64,000 nucleotides of DNA from assembly GCF_024582715.1 (NCBI RefSeq), contig NZ_CP102083.1, positions 1 to 64,000 on the forward strand, written 5' to 3'. The position numbers were made by a program, and so were the translations under genes. This document shows positions 1-10,388 of the stretch, in pieces; within the stretch, counting starts at the first letter, position 1, and every line of letters starts with the position of its first letter. The notes under the pieces are model-generated. The model saw only the letters and a list, made by a program, of their open reading frames with translations. It was not told the DNA's origin and ran no database searches. Source of the stretch: Mycoplasma sp. 2045. GTDB lineage: Bacteria; Bacillota_I; Bacilli_A; Mycoplasmatales; Metamycoplasmataceae.

Positions 1-39
1 TTTTTAAATATGTTTTTTATATAGTAATAAAATTTAGCT

Positions 40-1446
40 ATGAATATTAATAATTTCGATGAAGAGAAAAACAAAGAAGAAGCGAAATTAAACTCTTACA
101 ATGAGCTTTATATTGAGTATATAAAGAATGAAATTCAAGATAATCTCGCTTTTAAAACGTTTTTTAAAAATTTAACAATTCTTAGTTTCAAAAACAATGA
201 AGTTGTTATTTATTTTCCTAAAGTCCATCCTAATTTAAGTTCATTTAAAAATTATTACAAAAATGTTTTTGATAAGTCAGTCAAAGAAATTTTTGGAGCG
301 AATGTTGCTTACAGAATAATTGATAAAGAGACTTTAGATGCACTTAAAGAAACTGAAAAACAAAGTAAAAACTTAAATATTCAGATACCTACAACAAGTA
401 AAAAGAAAACAGATGGTATTGAATATACATTTCACAACTATATTCACGGTTCATTCAACGATGAAGCTTTAAATATTTGTAAATCAATTATTGACGATGA
501 ATACAAACTAGAAGTTTTATTTATCACAGGTAACTCCGGTTTAGGTAAAACTCACCTTTTAAAAGCTATTTCTAATGCTTTAAACAAAGAAGGTAAATCA
601 TCATTTCTTGTTAATGCAACTGAGTTTATTCGATGAATTCAACCTTTATTAAAAGAAAATTCAGTTGATGTTCTTAATAAATTTCAGAAGAAATTGATTG
701 ATACTTACGACATTTTAATGTTTGATGATTTCCAATTGTATGGTTCAGGGAATAAAAAAGCTACAAAAGATTATATTTTCCAAGTTCTAGATAGTAGAAT
801 GGAAAAAGGTAAATTAACCATTTTTTGTTCAGATACAGATATAAATGGAATTTCTAAAATATTTGATGAAAGACTTGTTTCGAGAATTCAATCTGGGTTT
901 ATTACAAAAATCAAACAACCTGAACAAGAAGATTTACATAAGATTTTAGATTTCTTACTTACAGAAAACAACTTCGACACAAACACATTAGATGATGAAT
1001 CAAAAGATTTCATTATAAGAAATAATTCAAATTCAATTAGAACACTTACAGGTGCTGTAAAAAGATTAAGTTTCTACGAAAAAGAAATTAAATCATTACC
1101 AAAAACTTTAGTTATAAAAACAATTAGAAATATTTTTGGTGATTTTATTAAAGATAAAGCAGAAATTACTGATGACATAATTTTAAAAGCTGTTTCAGAG
1201 TATTATAAAATACCAGTTAAAGATATTTTAAGTACATCGAGAAAATCTAATATCTTTTTAGCGAGACAAATTGCGATTTATATGATTAAAAAGCATTTAG
1301 ATTATTCATCTAATGAATTAGGTAAATTATTTAAAAGAGATCATTCAACTATATTAAGTGCTTTAAAGAAAATAAATACTAAAGATGACATTAAAGTTAA
1401 AAAAGTTATAAATGAAGTAGAAGATAAGATGCGCAAGAATTATTAA
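40..1446 (+). CDS. dnaA: Chromosomal replication initiator DnaA (468 aa)
   Basis: DnaA binds origin DnaA boxes, melts the duplex and loads the helicase. One in-frame TGA at 634-636 is read as Trp, giving a 468-residue protein of normal family length. The Walker A motif GNSGLGKT is at about residues 164-171 and Walker B LMFDDF at about 226-231. The C-terminal DNA-binding helix-turn-helix carries the signature RDHSTI near residue 430. An N-terminal domain and a variable linker precede the AAA+ core. No clear Shine-Dalgarno precedes the ATG, but only 39 bases upstream are in the window. dnaN follows after 124 bp, the usual order at a bacterial oriC. Confidence 0.97.
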
Positions 1447-1570
1447 TAATTTATAAACATTTATTTTTAACTAAAAACTTAAAAAAATAATAGAAAAACA
1501 CACTAAAATTTAACTTTTTGAAAGTTATAAACATATTAACAACCGTTAATATTTATATTGAGGAGAAGAT
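1447..1570. promoter_or_regulatory. dnaA-dnaN intergenic region with DnaA-box-like sites and an inverted repeat
   Basis: Two identical 9-mers TTATAAACA lie at 1451-1459 and 1525-1533, two mismatches from the TTATCCACA consensus DnaA box. Directly after the second is a perfect 8-bp inverted repeat, ATATTAAC / GTTAATAT, spaced by AACC (1533-1552). The rest is AT-rich. A role in origin function or dnaN control is an inference from position. The dnaN Shine-Dalgarno GAGGAGA is at 1560-1566. Confidence 0.45.
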
Positions 1571-2698
1571 ATGAAATTTACAATTTCAAAACATTTAATA
1601 GATCAATTGATTGAATTTATGTCTAATTATATCGATAATAATGATATGCATTATTTATCAAGAACAATTAAGATTGAATTAGATAGTCAAAACTTAGTTC
1701 TAACAGCAGCTAACGCATCTATAGCGGCTAGAAAAGTTATCAAAGTTGATGAAGATAAAATTAAAGTTGAAAAAGCAGGAAAACTTTGTATTTTAGCTTC
1801 TTTATTAAAAAACATTATTAAGAAATTTAATAAAGAAATCACCTTTAAACAAAGAGGTAATTTAATTGATATCTACGAAGGTTCAACTTCATTTACTTTA
1901 ACAACAAATGATATTACACAATATATTGATACAAATTTTGAAGATCAAAAAAATACTCTTGAAATTGATGCTCAGAGATTAGATAAAATTATCAACAATG
2001 TTTCAATTTCAACAACAATAAGTAATGATAAATTAAACTCAATAGTTTTTAAATGTATTAATATAACATCTAAAAATTCAGAAAATGTAAGATTTGTAGC
2101 AACTGATTCATATAGACTTTCAACTGAAATTTTAAAAGTTGATAAGAAAGTTGATATCGATTTAACAGTTGATGCAAAAAGTCTTAAAAAACTTATTACA
2201 AAAGATGCGCCAGAAAAAGTTCAATTATTTTTTGATGAGCATAAAATAGGTATTTCTTACGAAAATACAGTAATTTATATTTCTGTAAGTAAAATTCAAT
2301 ATATTGATATTTCATCATTATTCCAAACAAAATATACAAGAAGATTTTCTATTGAAAAAGATGAATTATTAAAAGTTATTAATACAGCTTTATTCCAAAT
2401 CACAGAAAAAGATAGAAAAATGGAATTCTCATTTAATGAAAATGAAATTAAAGTTTTATTTGAAGTTCCTGAAATAGGAACGGGTAAGGCTGTTTCGAAT
2501 AAATTTCAAATTTTAGAAGGAAAACCTATTGATATGGACTTTAACTACATTTATATCAAGGATGCAGTTTCACAGTTAGAACCAGGCAATATTAATATTT
2601 TTATTTCTGAAAAAGAAGATAGAGTACTTTTATTAACAGAAAATGATAATTCACACATTCAATTAATTACACCATTAAGAAAGTTTTATAACAATTAA
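1571..2698 (+). CDS. dnaN: DNA polymerase III beta sliding clamp (375 aa)
   Basis: The beta clamp is a dimeric ring that tethers the replicative polymerase to DNA. The 375-residue ORF has the expected length for three clamp domains, with the domain-2 signature FVATDSYRLS near residue 178 and the usual C-terminal end PLRKFYNN. It starts at ATG 1571, six bases after a strong GAGGAGA Shine-Dalgarno. It follows dnaA as in most bacteria, and the next gene starts two bases after its stop, so the two are probably cotranscribed. No internal TGA is present. Confidence 0.96.
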   Translation: MKFTISKHLIDQLIEFMSNYIDNNDMHYLSRTIKIELDSQNLVLTAANASIAARKVIKVDEDKIKVEKAGKLCILASLLKNIIKKFNKEITFKQRGNLIDIYEGSTSFTLTTNDITQYIDTNFEDQKNTLEIDAQRLDKIINNVSISTTISNDKLNSIVFKCINITSKNSENVRFVATDSYRLSTEILKVDKKVDIDLTVDAKSLKKLITKDAPEKVQLFFDEHKIGISYENTVIYISVSKIQYIDISSLFQTKYTRRFSIEKDELLKVINTALFQITEKDRKMEFSFNENEIKVLFEVPEIGTGKAVSNKFQILEGKPIDMDFNYIYIKDAVSQLEPGNINIFISEKEDRVLLLTENDNSHIQLITPLRKFYNN

Positions 2699-2700
2699 TT

Positions 2701-2913
2701 ATGACAATTAAAATAACAGGTGATTCAATCAAATTAAGTCAATTTTTAAAGAAAATCAATGAGACCGATACAGGTGGTCAAGCTAAATTCTTTATCGAGA
2801 CAAATGATATTAAAATTAATAATAAAAAACCTGAAGGTAGATCTTCAAAAATACACCCAGGTGATGTTATTTGAATAAACGACCAAATTTATGTAATTGA
2901 AGAAGAAAAATAA
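2701..2913 (+). CDS. Small S4-domain RNA-binding protein (YaaA-like, 70 aa)
   Basis: The 70-residue protein consists of little more than one S4 fold: SIKLSQFLKKIN in helix 1, the GGQAK turn, then VNGK-like IKINNKKPEGRSSKIHPGDVI. An S4 protein of this kind follows dnaN (or sits between dnaN and recF) in many Firmicutes and mycoplasmas and is thought to bind structured RNA, probably rRNA. One TGA (2872-2874) is read as Trp. It begins 2 bp after dnaN with no separate ribosome-binding site, so translational coupling is likely. recF is absent. Confidence 0.85.
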
Positions 2914-2938
2914 ACCATTTTGTTGGTTTATTTTTTTA
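2911..2938. terminator. Bidirectional terminator between the S4 gene and the P4 lipoprotein gene
   Basis: TAAACCA (2911-2917) pairs with TGGTTTA (2924-2930) and is followed by seven Ts. The stop codon of the S4 gene is part of the stem. The opposite strand also ends in a T-run, so it can serve the convergent lipoprotein gene. Confidence 0.8.
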
Positions 2939-2949
2939 TATTAAATTAA

Positions 2950-4077
2950 TTAACTTTTTGATGGAACGTAAATAAATCCTTTTAATTTTTCAGCAATCTT
3001 AGCATGATTGTATCCCCTTTGACCGATTAAATGTGATAATCAACTTCCATATGATGAATTTCCAGGAATTAAAACATATGATTCAGAGTGAGTTTCATCT
3101 TCTCAAGCACCTGTTTGTTTGTTATAGTATGTTCCCATTACAGAAATATCCATATTTCCGAATAAGTCACCATATCTATTTGAATCAGATTTAAGTTCAC
3201 CTACAACTTGTTCTGAAGTTACACCTGATTTTTTAGTGAAGTTGTCATTGAAATCAGAAATATCATCCCCAACTCTCATAACAACTTTGAATTGAACTGG
3301 TGTTTCACCAATTGTAATTTTATTATTATTTACAAGATGCATTCTTTCTTCTTTTTCTGATTTTGTAGAGGTTGTTGATGAATAAGGTTTTTGTTTATTA
3401 GCTAAATCCACACCTTGCATTCATCAGATAAAATCAGGCATATATTTAGCCTCAAGCCCTAAATTAATTAAGTTTGTTTTACTTGGTTCTTTATGTCATT
3501 TTTGAGAACGGTTAGAGTTAAAGAATACTACTCCACCTTTTGAGTAAACATGCTTAATAAAATCAATTGCCCCAGGAACTTCTGTAGAAATAGCTTGACT
3601 AACAAAATCATCTCATGCACGTCCATCGTATGATTTATTATTAAGGAATAAATAGTTTTGGTATTTAAAGTTATTTAAAACAGTTTCATCTAAATCCATG
3701 AATACCACTGGAATGAATTTACCTTCTTCTGGTGCTGAAACAACAATTTCATCACCAGAAATATTAACTTTAGTTAAATCAACATTTGGTTGTGTAATCA
3801 TTTTGTCAAAAGCAGCTTTAGCATTTTTGTAAACTTGCATCCCCATAGCATGTTTTTCTCCAGAGAATGAGTTTCATGCATTTGAACTACCGATTCCTCC
3901 ACCATTTGCGATTAAAGTTTGAGCTGCTTTAATTTTTTCAGCAACTTCTTCTTCTGTGTATGTTTTTACTTTAGGCGCTTCAGGCGCTTTTTCTGAATGA
4001 CATGAGTTAGTAACAACAGGTGCAGCAGTTAAAATAATTGAACCTGCTCCAAACAATAAGTATTTTAATTTTTTCAT
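2950..4077 (-). CDS. Lipoprotein acid phosphatase / 5'-nucleotidase, e(P4) family (375 aa)
   Basis: The family contains surface lipoprotein phosphatases of the HAD superfamily that dephosphorylate nucleotides outside the cell, in e(P4) for NAD/NMN salvage. An N-terminal signal segment ends in lipobox VTNSC with lipidation Cys26. The catalytic motif VFMDLDETVLNN puts the nucleophile Asp and the acid/base Asp at about residues 128 and 130. A second HAD motif, VVFFNSNRSQKW, follows near residue 180. Several TGA codons are read as Trp. The start at 4077 is set by AAGGAGA six bases upstream; an in-frame upstream ATG at 4125 would precede the signal peptide. Nucleotide salvage fits a parasite without purine and pyrimidine synthesis. 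Confidence 0.88.
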
Positions 4078-4135
4078 AAATCTCCTTAGTAAATTGAGTA
4101 AATAAAATAATAAATATAAATTCATTTTATTACAT

Positions 4136-4154
4136 ACTTAACTATAAGTTAAGT
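4136..4154. promoter_or_regulatory. Perfect 8-bp inverted repeat upstream of the P4 lipoprotein gene
   Basis: ACTTAACT (4136-4143), spacer ATA, AGTTAAGT (4147-4154). It lies between the serS terminator and the lipoprotein start, without a T-run on the minus strand. It could be an operator; no function is shown. Confidence 0.35.
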
Positions 4155-4181
4155 AAATAGTTATTTTTTTCACAAAATGTG

Positions 4182-4205
4182 TAAAAAAATAACGCATAAG
4201 CGTTA

Positions 4206-4206
<1 letters not shown>
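4182..4206 (-). terminator. serS terminator
   Basis: On the minus strand TAACGC, loop TTAT, GCGTTA is followed by ATTTTTTT immediately after the serS stop codon. Confidence 0.8.
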
Positions 4207-5471
<1,265 letters not shown>

Positions 5472-5619
5472 TTCGACCTCGTAATTTAAATTGTTTAAAT
5501 TATACATTAATAAAGAGTTAATGAATTATTATGTTGAAAATAGATTTTTTAACCCTTAAATTAAGCAAAATAATTCAAAAAATGATACTAAAAAAATAGA
5601 TGCTAAAAAATTAGTCATT

Positions 5620-5628
5620 TGCTATAAT
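5620..5628 (+). promoter_or_regulatory. Extended -10 promoter of rpmH-rnpA-yidC
   Basis: TGCTATAAT (TG-n-TATAAT) lies 52 bases before the rpmH start. The same nonamer occurs before both 5S genes, rpmB and gmk. Confidence 0.65.
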
Positions 5629-5679
5629 TTAAACACGCTTATATAAAATATATAAAATTATTCACATAAGGAGGAAATT

Positions 5680-5826
5680 ATGAGTAAAAGAACTTATCAA
5701 CCAAACAAGCGTAAACATGCTAAGGTTCATGGTTTTAGAGCTAGAATGAAAACAGCAAATGGTAGAAAAGTATTAGCAAGAAGAAGAGCTAAAGGTAGAA
5801 AAAGATTAACAGTTTCTGATAAATAA
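5680..5826 (+). CDS. rpmH: 50S ribosomal protein L34 (48 aa)
   Basis: L34 is a small basic protein of the large subunit. The 48-residue product [20 protein letters not shown] continues with the conserved R-x-RM-x-T-x-x-GR-x-VL-x-x-RR-x-KGR-x-x-L pattern, full length for the family. The Shine-Dalgarno AAGGAGG (5668-5674) is very strong. rnpA follows 9 bases after the stop, the standard pairing near oriC. Confidence 0.97.
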   Translation: MSKRTYQPNKRKHAKVHGFRARMKTANGRKVLARRRAKGRKRLTVSDK

Positions 5827-5835
5827 TTCTAAACA

Positions 5836-6159
5836 ATGAAAAAACAATATCGACTAAAGAAGAATTGAGAATTTGAAGATGTAATTAACGCAAGACAAGG
5901 TAACTTTGTTTCAAATAGATATTTAATCATCTATTTCAAGAAACGTAAAAACTTCGCTGCAGGAATTACAGTTCCAAAAAAATTCGCAAAAGCTGTAGGT
6001 CGTAATTTTTTTAAAAGACAATTAAGAGCAATTATGCATGAGTTGAATTTATATCACCTCAAATATCATTTTGTTTTAATTGTTCGTAAAGAATTTATGA
6101 AAGAAGATTTTGCTATCAAAAAACAACATATAGCAAAACTCTTTGAGAAATTTAAATAA
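5836..6159 (+). CDS. rnpA: Ribonuclease P protein component (107 aa)
   Basis: RnpA is the protein subunit that helps RNase P RNA cleave tRNA 5' leaders. The 107-residue product has the family features: N-terminal LKKNWEFEDVI, the central F-x-x-RYL-I-YF strand, and the RNR-like helix VGRNFFKRQLRAIM (about 64-77) that contacts RNA. One TGA is read as Trp. There is no strong Shine-Dalgarno, so it is probably coupled to rpmH. The stop overlaps the start of yidC by one base (TAATG). Confidence 0.95.
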
Positions 6160-8207
6160 TGAAGAAAAACGCAAAAAATTTTTCATACTTTACTAACGGT
6201 AATGATCCGAAAACTAACCGTAAAGAGTTAACTAAAAAAATCCTTAAATGATTAAAAATAGTTTTCTATGTGTTAATTTTTGGACTTACTGTAACAGGGT
6301 GTGTTCAATCCTTTGTTATTAAAAACTCTTACAACGTAGGTAACGGACTTGAGTTTTATAGAGATAAAGGTGACATAGCACCTAGAGTTAATACTTTAAA
6401 GAGCACAAATCAAAAAAGAGATTTAGTAACACTTCAAGATCCAAATGGAGAAAACAAAACATCTGAAGTATTTGAATTCGACAGATTAGCACTTGATACT
6501 GAATCAAACATTTTTGTTACTGATAAAGAGATATTAAACAAACTTAGAGAACAAACAAAATCACATAAGGGTGAATATGGTACCCCTGGTGGATACATGT
6601 CTGTTTTAAGAATTCCATTTGATTCTGAAATTCTTAAAAACGCAGGTTACAAATTTGATGAAAAATTCAAATTAATTTACACAGGTTCAGATGACGCTAA
6701 AAATTATTTATTTGCAACAGCATCTGATAAAACTTACAACTTCGTAAAAGAACCTACAGATATCTTTATTTTCCCATTTACTTTCCCACAAGATGAGAAA
6801 AATAACTACGATAAAGGTAAACTTCAAAGTTACATGACTTTCAAAACAGAAAAAAAATACAAGGAAGTCAATGGTAAACAAGAAGTAGATAAAATAATCC
6901 CTATTCTTACTGATGCAAAAGAATACGAAATTACATACATTTCAGGTATTCAAAAAATTTATAACTACACATCAGAAAATGAATCTGTTTCTAATAAGTT
7001 TGCTAGAGATATTCTCCAAATGTTATATACATATTCATTTGGTGAAGGATCTAGATTTGCTGCAAAATTAGGTAAAGAACCTTCTTTATTTATTAAAGAA
7101 TTAGTTGACAACATTCCAGCAAATGTTAAAGAAGAAAATATCTCAGAACACAATAACACATTATTTACCTTAACTCAAGAACAATACCAATTGCTTATTG
7201 AATATCAAAATGCAATGCAGTCATACATGAATGAATTAGGATTCTTTAATGGAGAAGTTCCTAACTCATCTTCTGAAGAATATAAAGAAAGAAGAGAACA
7301 AGTTCAAAATCAATACAAATTAAATAGAACTGATAAATATGACTACAATACAAATATTCTTTATTCTGAAAACATTAACACACTTCCTTTAAGAGGTGAT
7401 TTACCATTACAAGCTATTACAACTTGAGGTGAAGCTTGAAAATATGGACCATTTTATGGTTTATTAGTATATCCACTTTCGGTGTTGGTACAATCAATGC
7501 GTCAATCAATGCCTGATATGCTTGGGTGAGCTTCTGTTATCTCAATTATAGTTGCAATCATTATTTCACGTCTTATTACACTTGCATTTACATTTAGAAC
7601 AACTGTAATGCAATCAGTAATGGAAGAACTTAAATACAAAAAAGCTGCTATTGAAGCTAAATATAAAGGTTTAGAAGATAATAAAGCTATGAAACTTAAG
7701 AAAAATCAAGAGATTCAAGCTTTATATACAAAATACAACATAAATCCATTAGACCAATTTGGAAATATGTTACTTACTATGCCGATTTTCCTTGCTATGT
7801 GAAGAGTTATTCAAAGTATTCCTGAAATCAAACAAACAACATGGCTTGGTATTAACTTCGCCTCAACATCATATAAGAGATTGTTTGAGGGAGAATGAGT
7901 TTACTTATGAATTTTAGTGCTTGTTGTTGGGTTCCAATTACTTTCAAGCTTCTTACCAAGACTTCTTAATAGAAAGAAAATGAAACGTAAAACAACAATC
8001 GCAGAAGCTGAAGCACTTAAGAAATCTGAAAGAACACAAAAGATTATGATGCTTGTGTTCACAGCAATTACCTTAATCTTTACAGCTGGTGTTCAAGTTT
8101 ATTGATTATTCGGTTCAATATGAACAATTATGCAAACATTAATTATTCACAAGCTCATACATTCTAAGAAATTTAAAGAGAAATTCATAAATAAGAAAAC
8201 TCGATAA
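6159..8207 (+). CDS. yidC: Membrane insertase YidC/Oxa1 with large extracellular domain (682 aa)
   Basis: YidC inserts and folds membrane proteins with or without SecYEG. Residues 1-30 are cytoplasmic and polar, followed by a hydrophobic segment (about 31-49) ending VTGC, which resembles a lipobox (Cys48). A long non-conserved extracellular region covers about 50-410. The Oxa1 core of about five membrane segments fills 430-680, with conserved NPLDQFGNMLLTMPIFLAMW at about 528-547. Many TGA codons are read as Trp. At 682 residues it is more than twice as long as the roughly 280 residues of Bacillus SpoIIIJ; such long forms are known in the hominis group. A 5S gene follows. Confidence 0.92.
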
Positions 8208-8255
8208 ATAACTTTTTCATTTAAATAATAAGCATTAAAAAAATAAAAAATTTAC

Positions 8256-8282
8256 TTGACTTTATTTTAATAGTGCTATAAT
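8256..8282 (+). promoter_or_regulatory. Promoter of 5S rRNA copy 1
   Basis: TTGACT (8256-8261), 15-bp spacer, TATAAT (8277-8282) with TGC before it, an extended -10. The predicted transcription start is at or just before the 5S 5' end. Confidence 0.7.
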
Positions 8283-8286
8283 ATAT

Positions 8287-8390
8287 GCAGTGGTTATAGC
8301 AAAGGGGATCACCTGAATCCATTCCGAACTCAGTAGTTAAGCCCTTTAGTGCCGAAGATAGCTTTACAGTGAAAATAGGGAGCCGCTGCT
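8287..8390 (+). rRNA. rrf: 5S ribosomal RNA, copy 1
   Basis: The sequence has the 5S signature CCGAACTCAG near position 40 and a terminal helix formed by CAGTGG at the 5' end and CCGCTG at the 3' end, then a T-run. It is identical throughout the mature RNA to the second copy at 39154-39257. It stands alone after yidC, 21 kb from the 16S-23S operon. End points are estimated from helix pairing. Confidence 0.93.
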
Positions 8391-8457
8391 TTTTTATACC
8401 TTTTTATAAAAATAAAAATTAAATACCTAAACTAGGACACGAAAATTGGACAAAAGT

Positions 8458-9673
8458 TTAATTTGTCATAACACCTCAAGATTCTTGAGGTGTTTTTCAA
8501 TTCAGTACAGATTGAATTCTTTCAGTGTTATATCAAAATATAAAATTATTAATTAAATTTTTAAGTTCTTTAAATGTAATTTTGATATGTCTACTAATTT
8601 TAAACATTCAGATTTCAAAATTGAAAAGAAATATTCAGCTTCCCTATTATCCAAAGAATTTCCGACCCTTCCCATTGAAACCATTCCATTGTTCTTTTGA
8701 ATTGTTTCTACATAATTTTTGAAGAATATTGAAATCCATGATCAGAATGTGTAATTCATTTTTGATTTAATTTTATTTTTGACATATGTTGCATAACCAG
8801 TTCAAGATCATTTCTTGTTGAAAGATTGTAATTAACAATATATTTACTTTTATGATCAATGGCAACTGACAAGAAAACAAAATTGTTTTCACAATCTTTT
8901 GGGGCTTGTATATATGTTACATCTGTTGCAATAATTTGATTTTTTTGACCTTTGTAATCTCGATTTACTAAATCAATAAATTTTACATTTGTATTTTTTG
9001 TTCTCTGTCTTTTTCTTTTTCTAATTAAACAAAACAAATTTAATCTATTCATTATTCTACCAATAGTTCTATAATTAAGCGTTATTTGATATTTTATTTT
9101 TATATAATTTTCAAGTCTTTTTCTTCCAAATAAACATTTATTTTGTTTAAATGATTTAATTACTAATTCATCATATTTATTATTAAATTTTAGATTTTTA
9201 TTTTGTTTATTTTTGTTTTTAAATTATGAATGGTTGATTTAGACTTGTTAAATGAAAGACCCAATCTTCTTACAGAAATTGAAGACTTTTTATCTTAGAA
9301 ATATCAACTTCAATTCCATTTTTATCAAAAGAATCTTTGTAAATTTCCAAAAGTTCTATTAATTGTTCTTTTGGCATTTTTTCTCATTCTTTTTAACAAT
9401 TTCAATTGGGGTTATATTTTTCTTTTTGACCTTCCTACACCTTTACCTTTTTAGAAGATTTGCCTGTTTGAGATTCTAAATTAGTCATACCTAAATTATA
9501 TCTTTTGTAATTTCTAATAAAATATCTTTTCACTTCTATGAATTTTTTATCAAAAAGCTAATTACTCTGATTGAAAGAAATTTATTTTCAAAATCATTTT
9601 TGCAATTAAACCTTTTTATAATCATGATAAATTGAAAAAGTTCAAGTCATTCATGCTGTTTAAGTTGTCTCAT
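8458..9673 (-). pseudogene. IS3-family transposase OrfA/OrfB remnant
   Basis: OrfA begins at ATG 9673 (AGGAG upstream; MRQLKQHEWLELFQF) and meets a TAG at 9536-9538. A later fragment keeps the helix-turn-helix SVRRLGLSFNKSKSTIHNL. OrfB is readable from KYDELVIKSFKQNKCLFGRK through the first DDE motif, ATDVTYIQAP, the D-H-G-x-Q-Y segment (second Asp) and NREAEYFFSILKSE (catalytic Glu). Frame breaks occur near 8714-8720, 8578-8584, 9215-9225 and 9290. The C-terminal end is NTERIQSVLNWKTPQESWGV and a stop at 8458. It cannot make an active transposase. Confidence 0.85.
8470..8497 (+). terminator. Strong hairpin inside the left end of the IS3-type element
   Basis: A perfect 11-bp stem AACACCTCAAG / CTTGAGGTGTT with an ATT loop is followed by a T-run on the plus strand. 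It overlaps the last transposase codons (TPQESWG on the minus strand). As a plus-strand terminator it would stop transcription arriving from the 5S gene. Confidence 0.65.
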
Positions 9674-9753
9674 ATATTCTCCTATACAAAAACACGAAAT
9701 ATGGATTGTCCATATTTCGTGTCCCAGTTTAACCACCTTTTCAGGTGGTATTT

Positions 9754-10299
9754 TTAATCTAAATCAACATTTTCTATATGAAAATAAGGAAGTTTTAAAT
9801 CATCAAATTCAACTATATCATAGTAGTTCGGGTTAAGATTTTTAACTCTAGAAATAACTAGTTTAGCTTCCTTATCTCTAGAAATTAAAAACCTTGTATT
9901 TGGGTTTTGCGAAAACAAAACTTCAATTAATTCATGACAATATTGGTTTTGTTTGTTATTTTCTTTTTCAACAATTTTCTTAGCTAAATTGATCTTTTTA
10001 GCATTATTATCAATTGACTGAATCAGTAAATTAAGGATAATATCGGTGTTATTTAAAGAAAAAATAGGCAGAAATTTCTCTTTTTTATTCATTTTATTAG
10101 AAATGTTAATTAACTCAGGGAACTTGTTTTTTAATTTCAAAAATGCATAAACATCAATCACAATTTGAATTGGTTTAGTTAACTCTTTTTTCTCTTTAAT
10201 TTGACTTAAAGTGCTAGAGAATAGGGAGAAAATGAATTTTTCTTCCTTGCTAATTTTGAGCAATTCCTCAAAAACATTTTTAATTTCTGCTTGTTTCAT
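9754..10299 (-). CDS. Uncharacterised 181-aa protein with PIN-like acidic motifs
   Basis: I do not recognise this protein. It is 181 residues, soluble, with no signal peptide. An N-terminal helical part of about 40 residues is followed by IQIVIDVYAFLKL (about 43-55), an acidic helix segment CHELIEVL, and FLISRDKEAKLVISRVK (about 137-153). The spacing of Asp, Glu and Asp at a first strand, a mid helix and a late strand recalls PIN-domain nucleases, but this is weak. It starts without a Shine-Dalgarno: TATAAT lies six bases before the ATG, so the mRNA is probably leaderless. It is divergent from the P80 operon and convergent with nothing; the IS3-type remnant lies just downstream. Confidence 0.55.
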   Translation of the reverse strand: MKQAEIKNVFEELLKISKEEKFIFSLFSSTLSQIKEKKELTKPIQIVIDVYAFLKLKNKFPELINISNKMNKKEKFLPIFSLNNTDIILNLLIQSIDNNAKKINLAKKIVEKENNKQNQYCHELIEVLFSQNPNTRFLISRDKEAKLVISRVKNLNPNYYDIVEFDDLKLPYFHIENVDLD

Positions 10300-10340
10300 A
10301 GTGAAATTATAATAAATTAAATTTGATATAATTAAAACAA

Positions 10341-10363
10341 TATTTATTATTACATAATAAATA
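10341..10363. promoter_or_regulatory. 10-bp perfect inverted repeat in the P80 operon promoter region
   Basis: TATTTATTAT (10341-10350), spacer TAC, ATAATAAATA (10354-10363). It lies 26 bases before the P80 start, upstream of a TATAAA and of AGAGG. It is too AT-rich and lacks a suitable tail for a convincing terminator; it could be an operator. Confidence 0.35.
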
Positions 10364-10388
10364 AATTTTATAAAACTAAGAGGTATTA

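Larger units (their letters stand above)
8428..9731 (-). mobile_element. Degenerate IS3-family (IS150-like) insertion sequence, about 1304 bp
   Basis: The ends are imperfect inverted repeats beginning TAAACTAGGACACGAAAA on the left and, inverted, TAAACTGGGACACGAAAT on the right, with a further shared TGGACA. A 3-bp direct repeat ACC flanks them (8425-8427 and 9732-9734), as expected of IS3-family insertion. A broken two-ORF transposase runs on the minus strand. Length and ORF arrangement resemble mycoplasma elements such as IS1138 and IS1221, though I cannot assign the exact type. It lies between the 5S gene and the 181-aa gene. Confidence 0.8.

Noticed and set aside
40-1446. dnaA and many other genes look frameshifted or split
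   Set aside because: All breaks are TGA codons at Trp positions; with genetic code 4 the genes are intact. Only the two transposases have true frame breaks.
8525-8722. Plus-strand frame within the IS3-type element
   Set aside because: It is opposite the transposase remnant and not protein-like.
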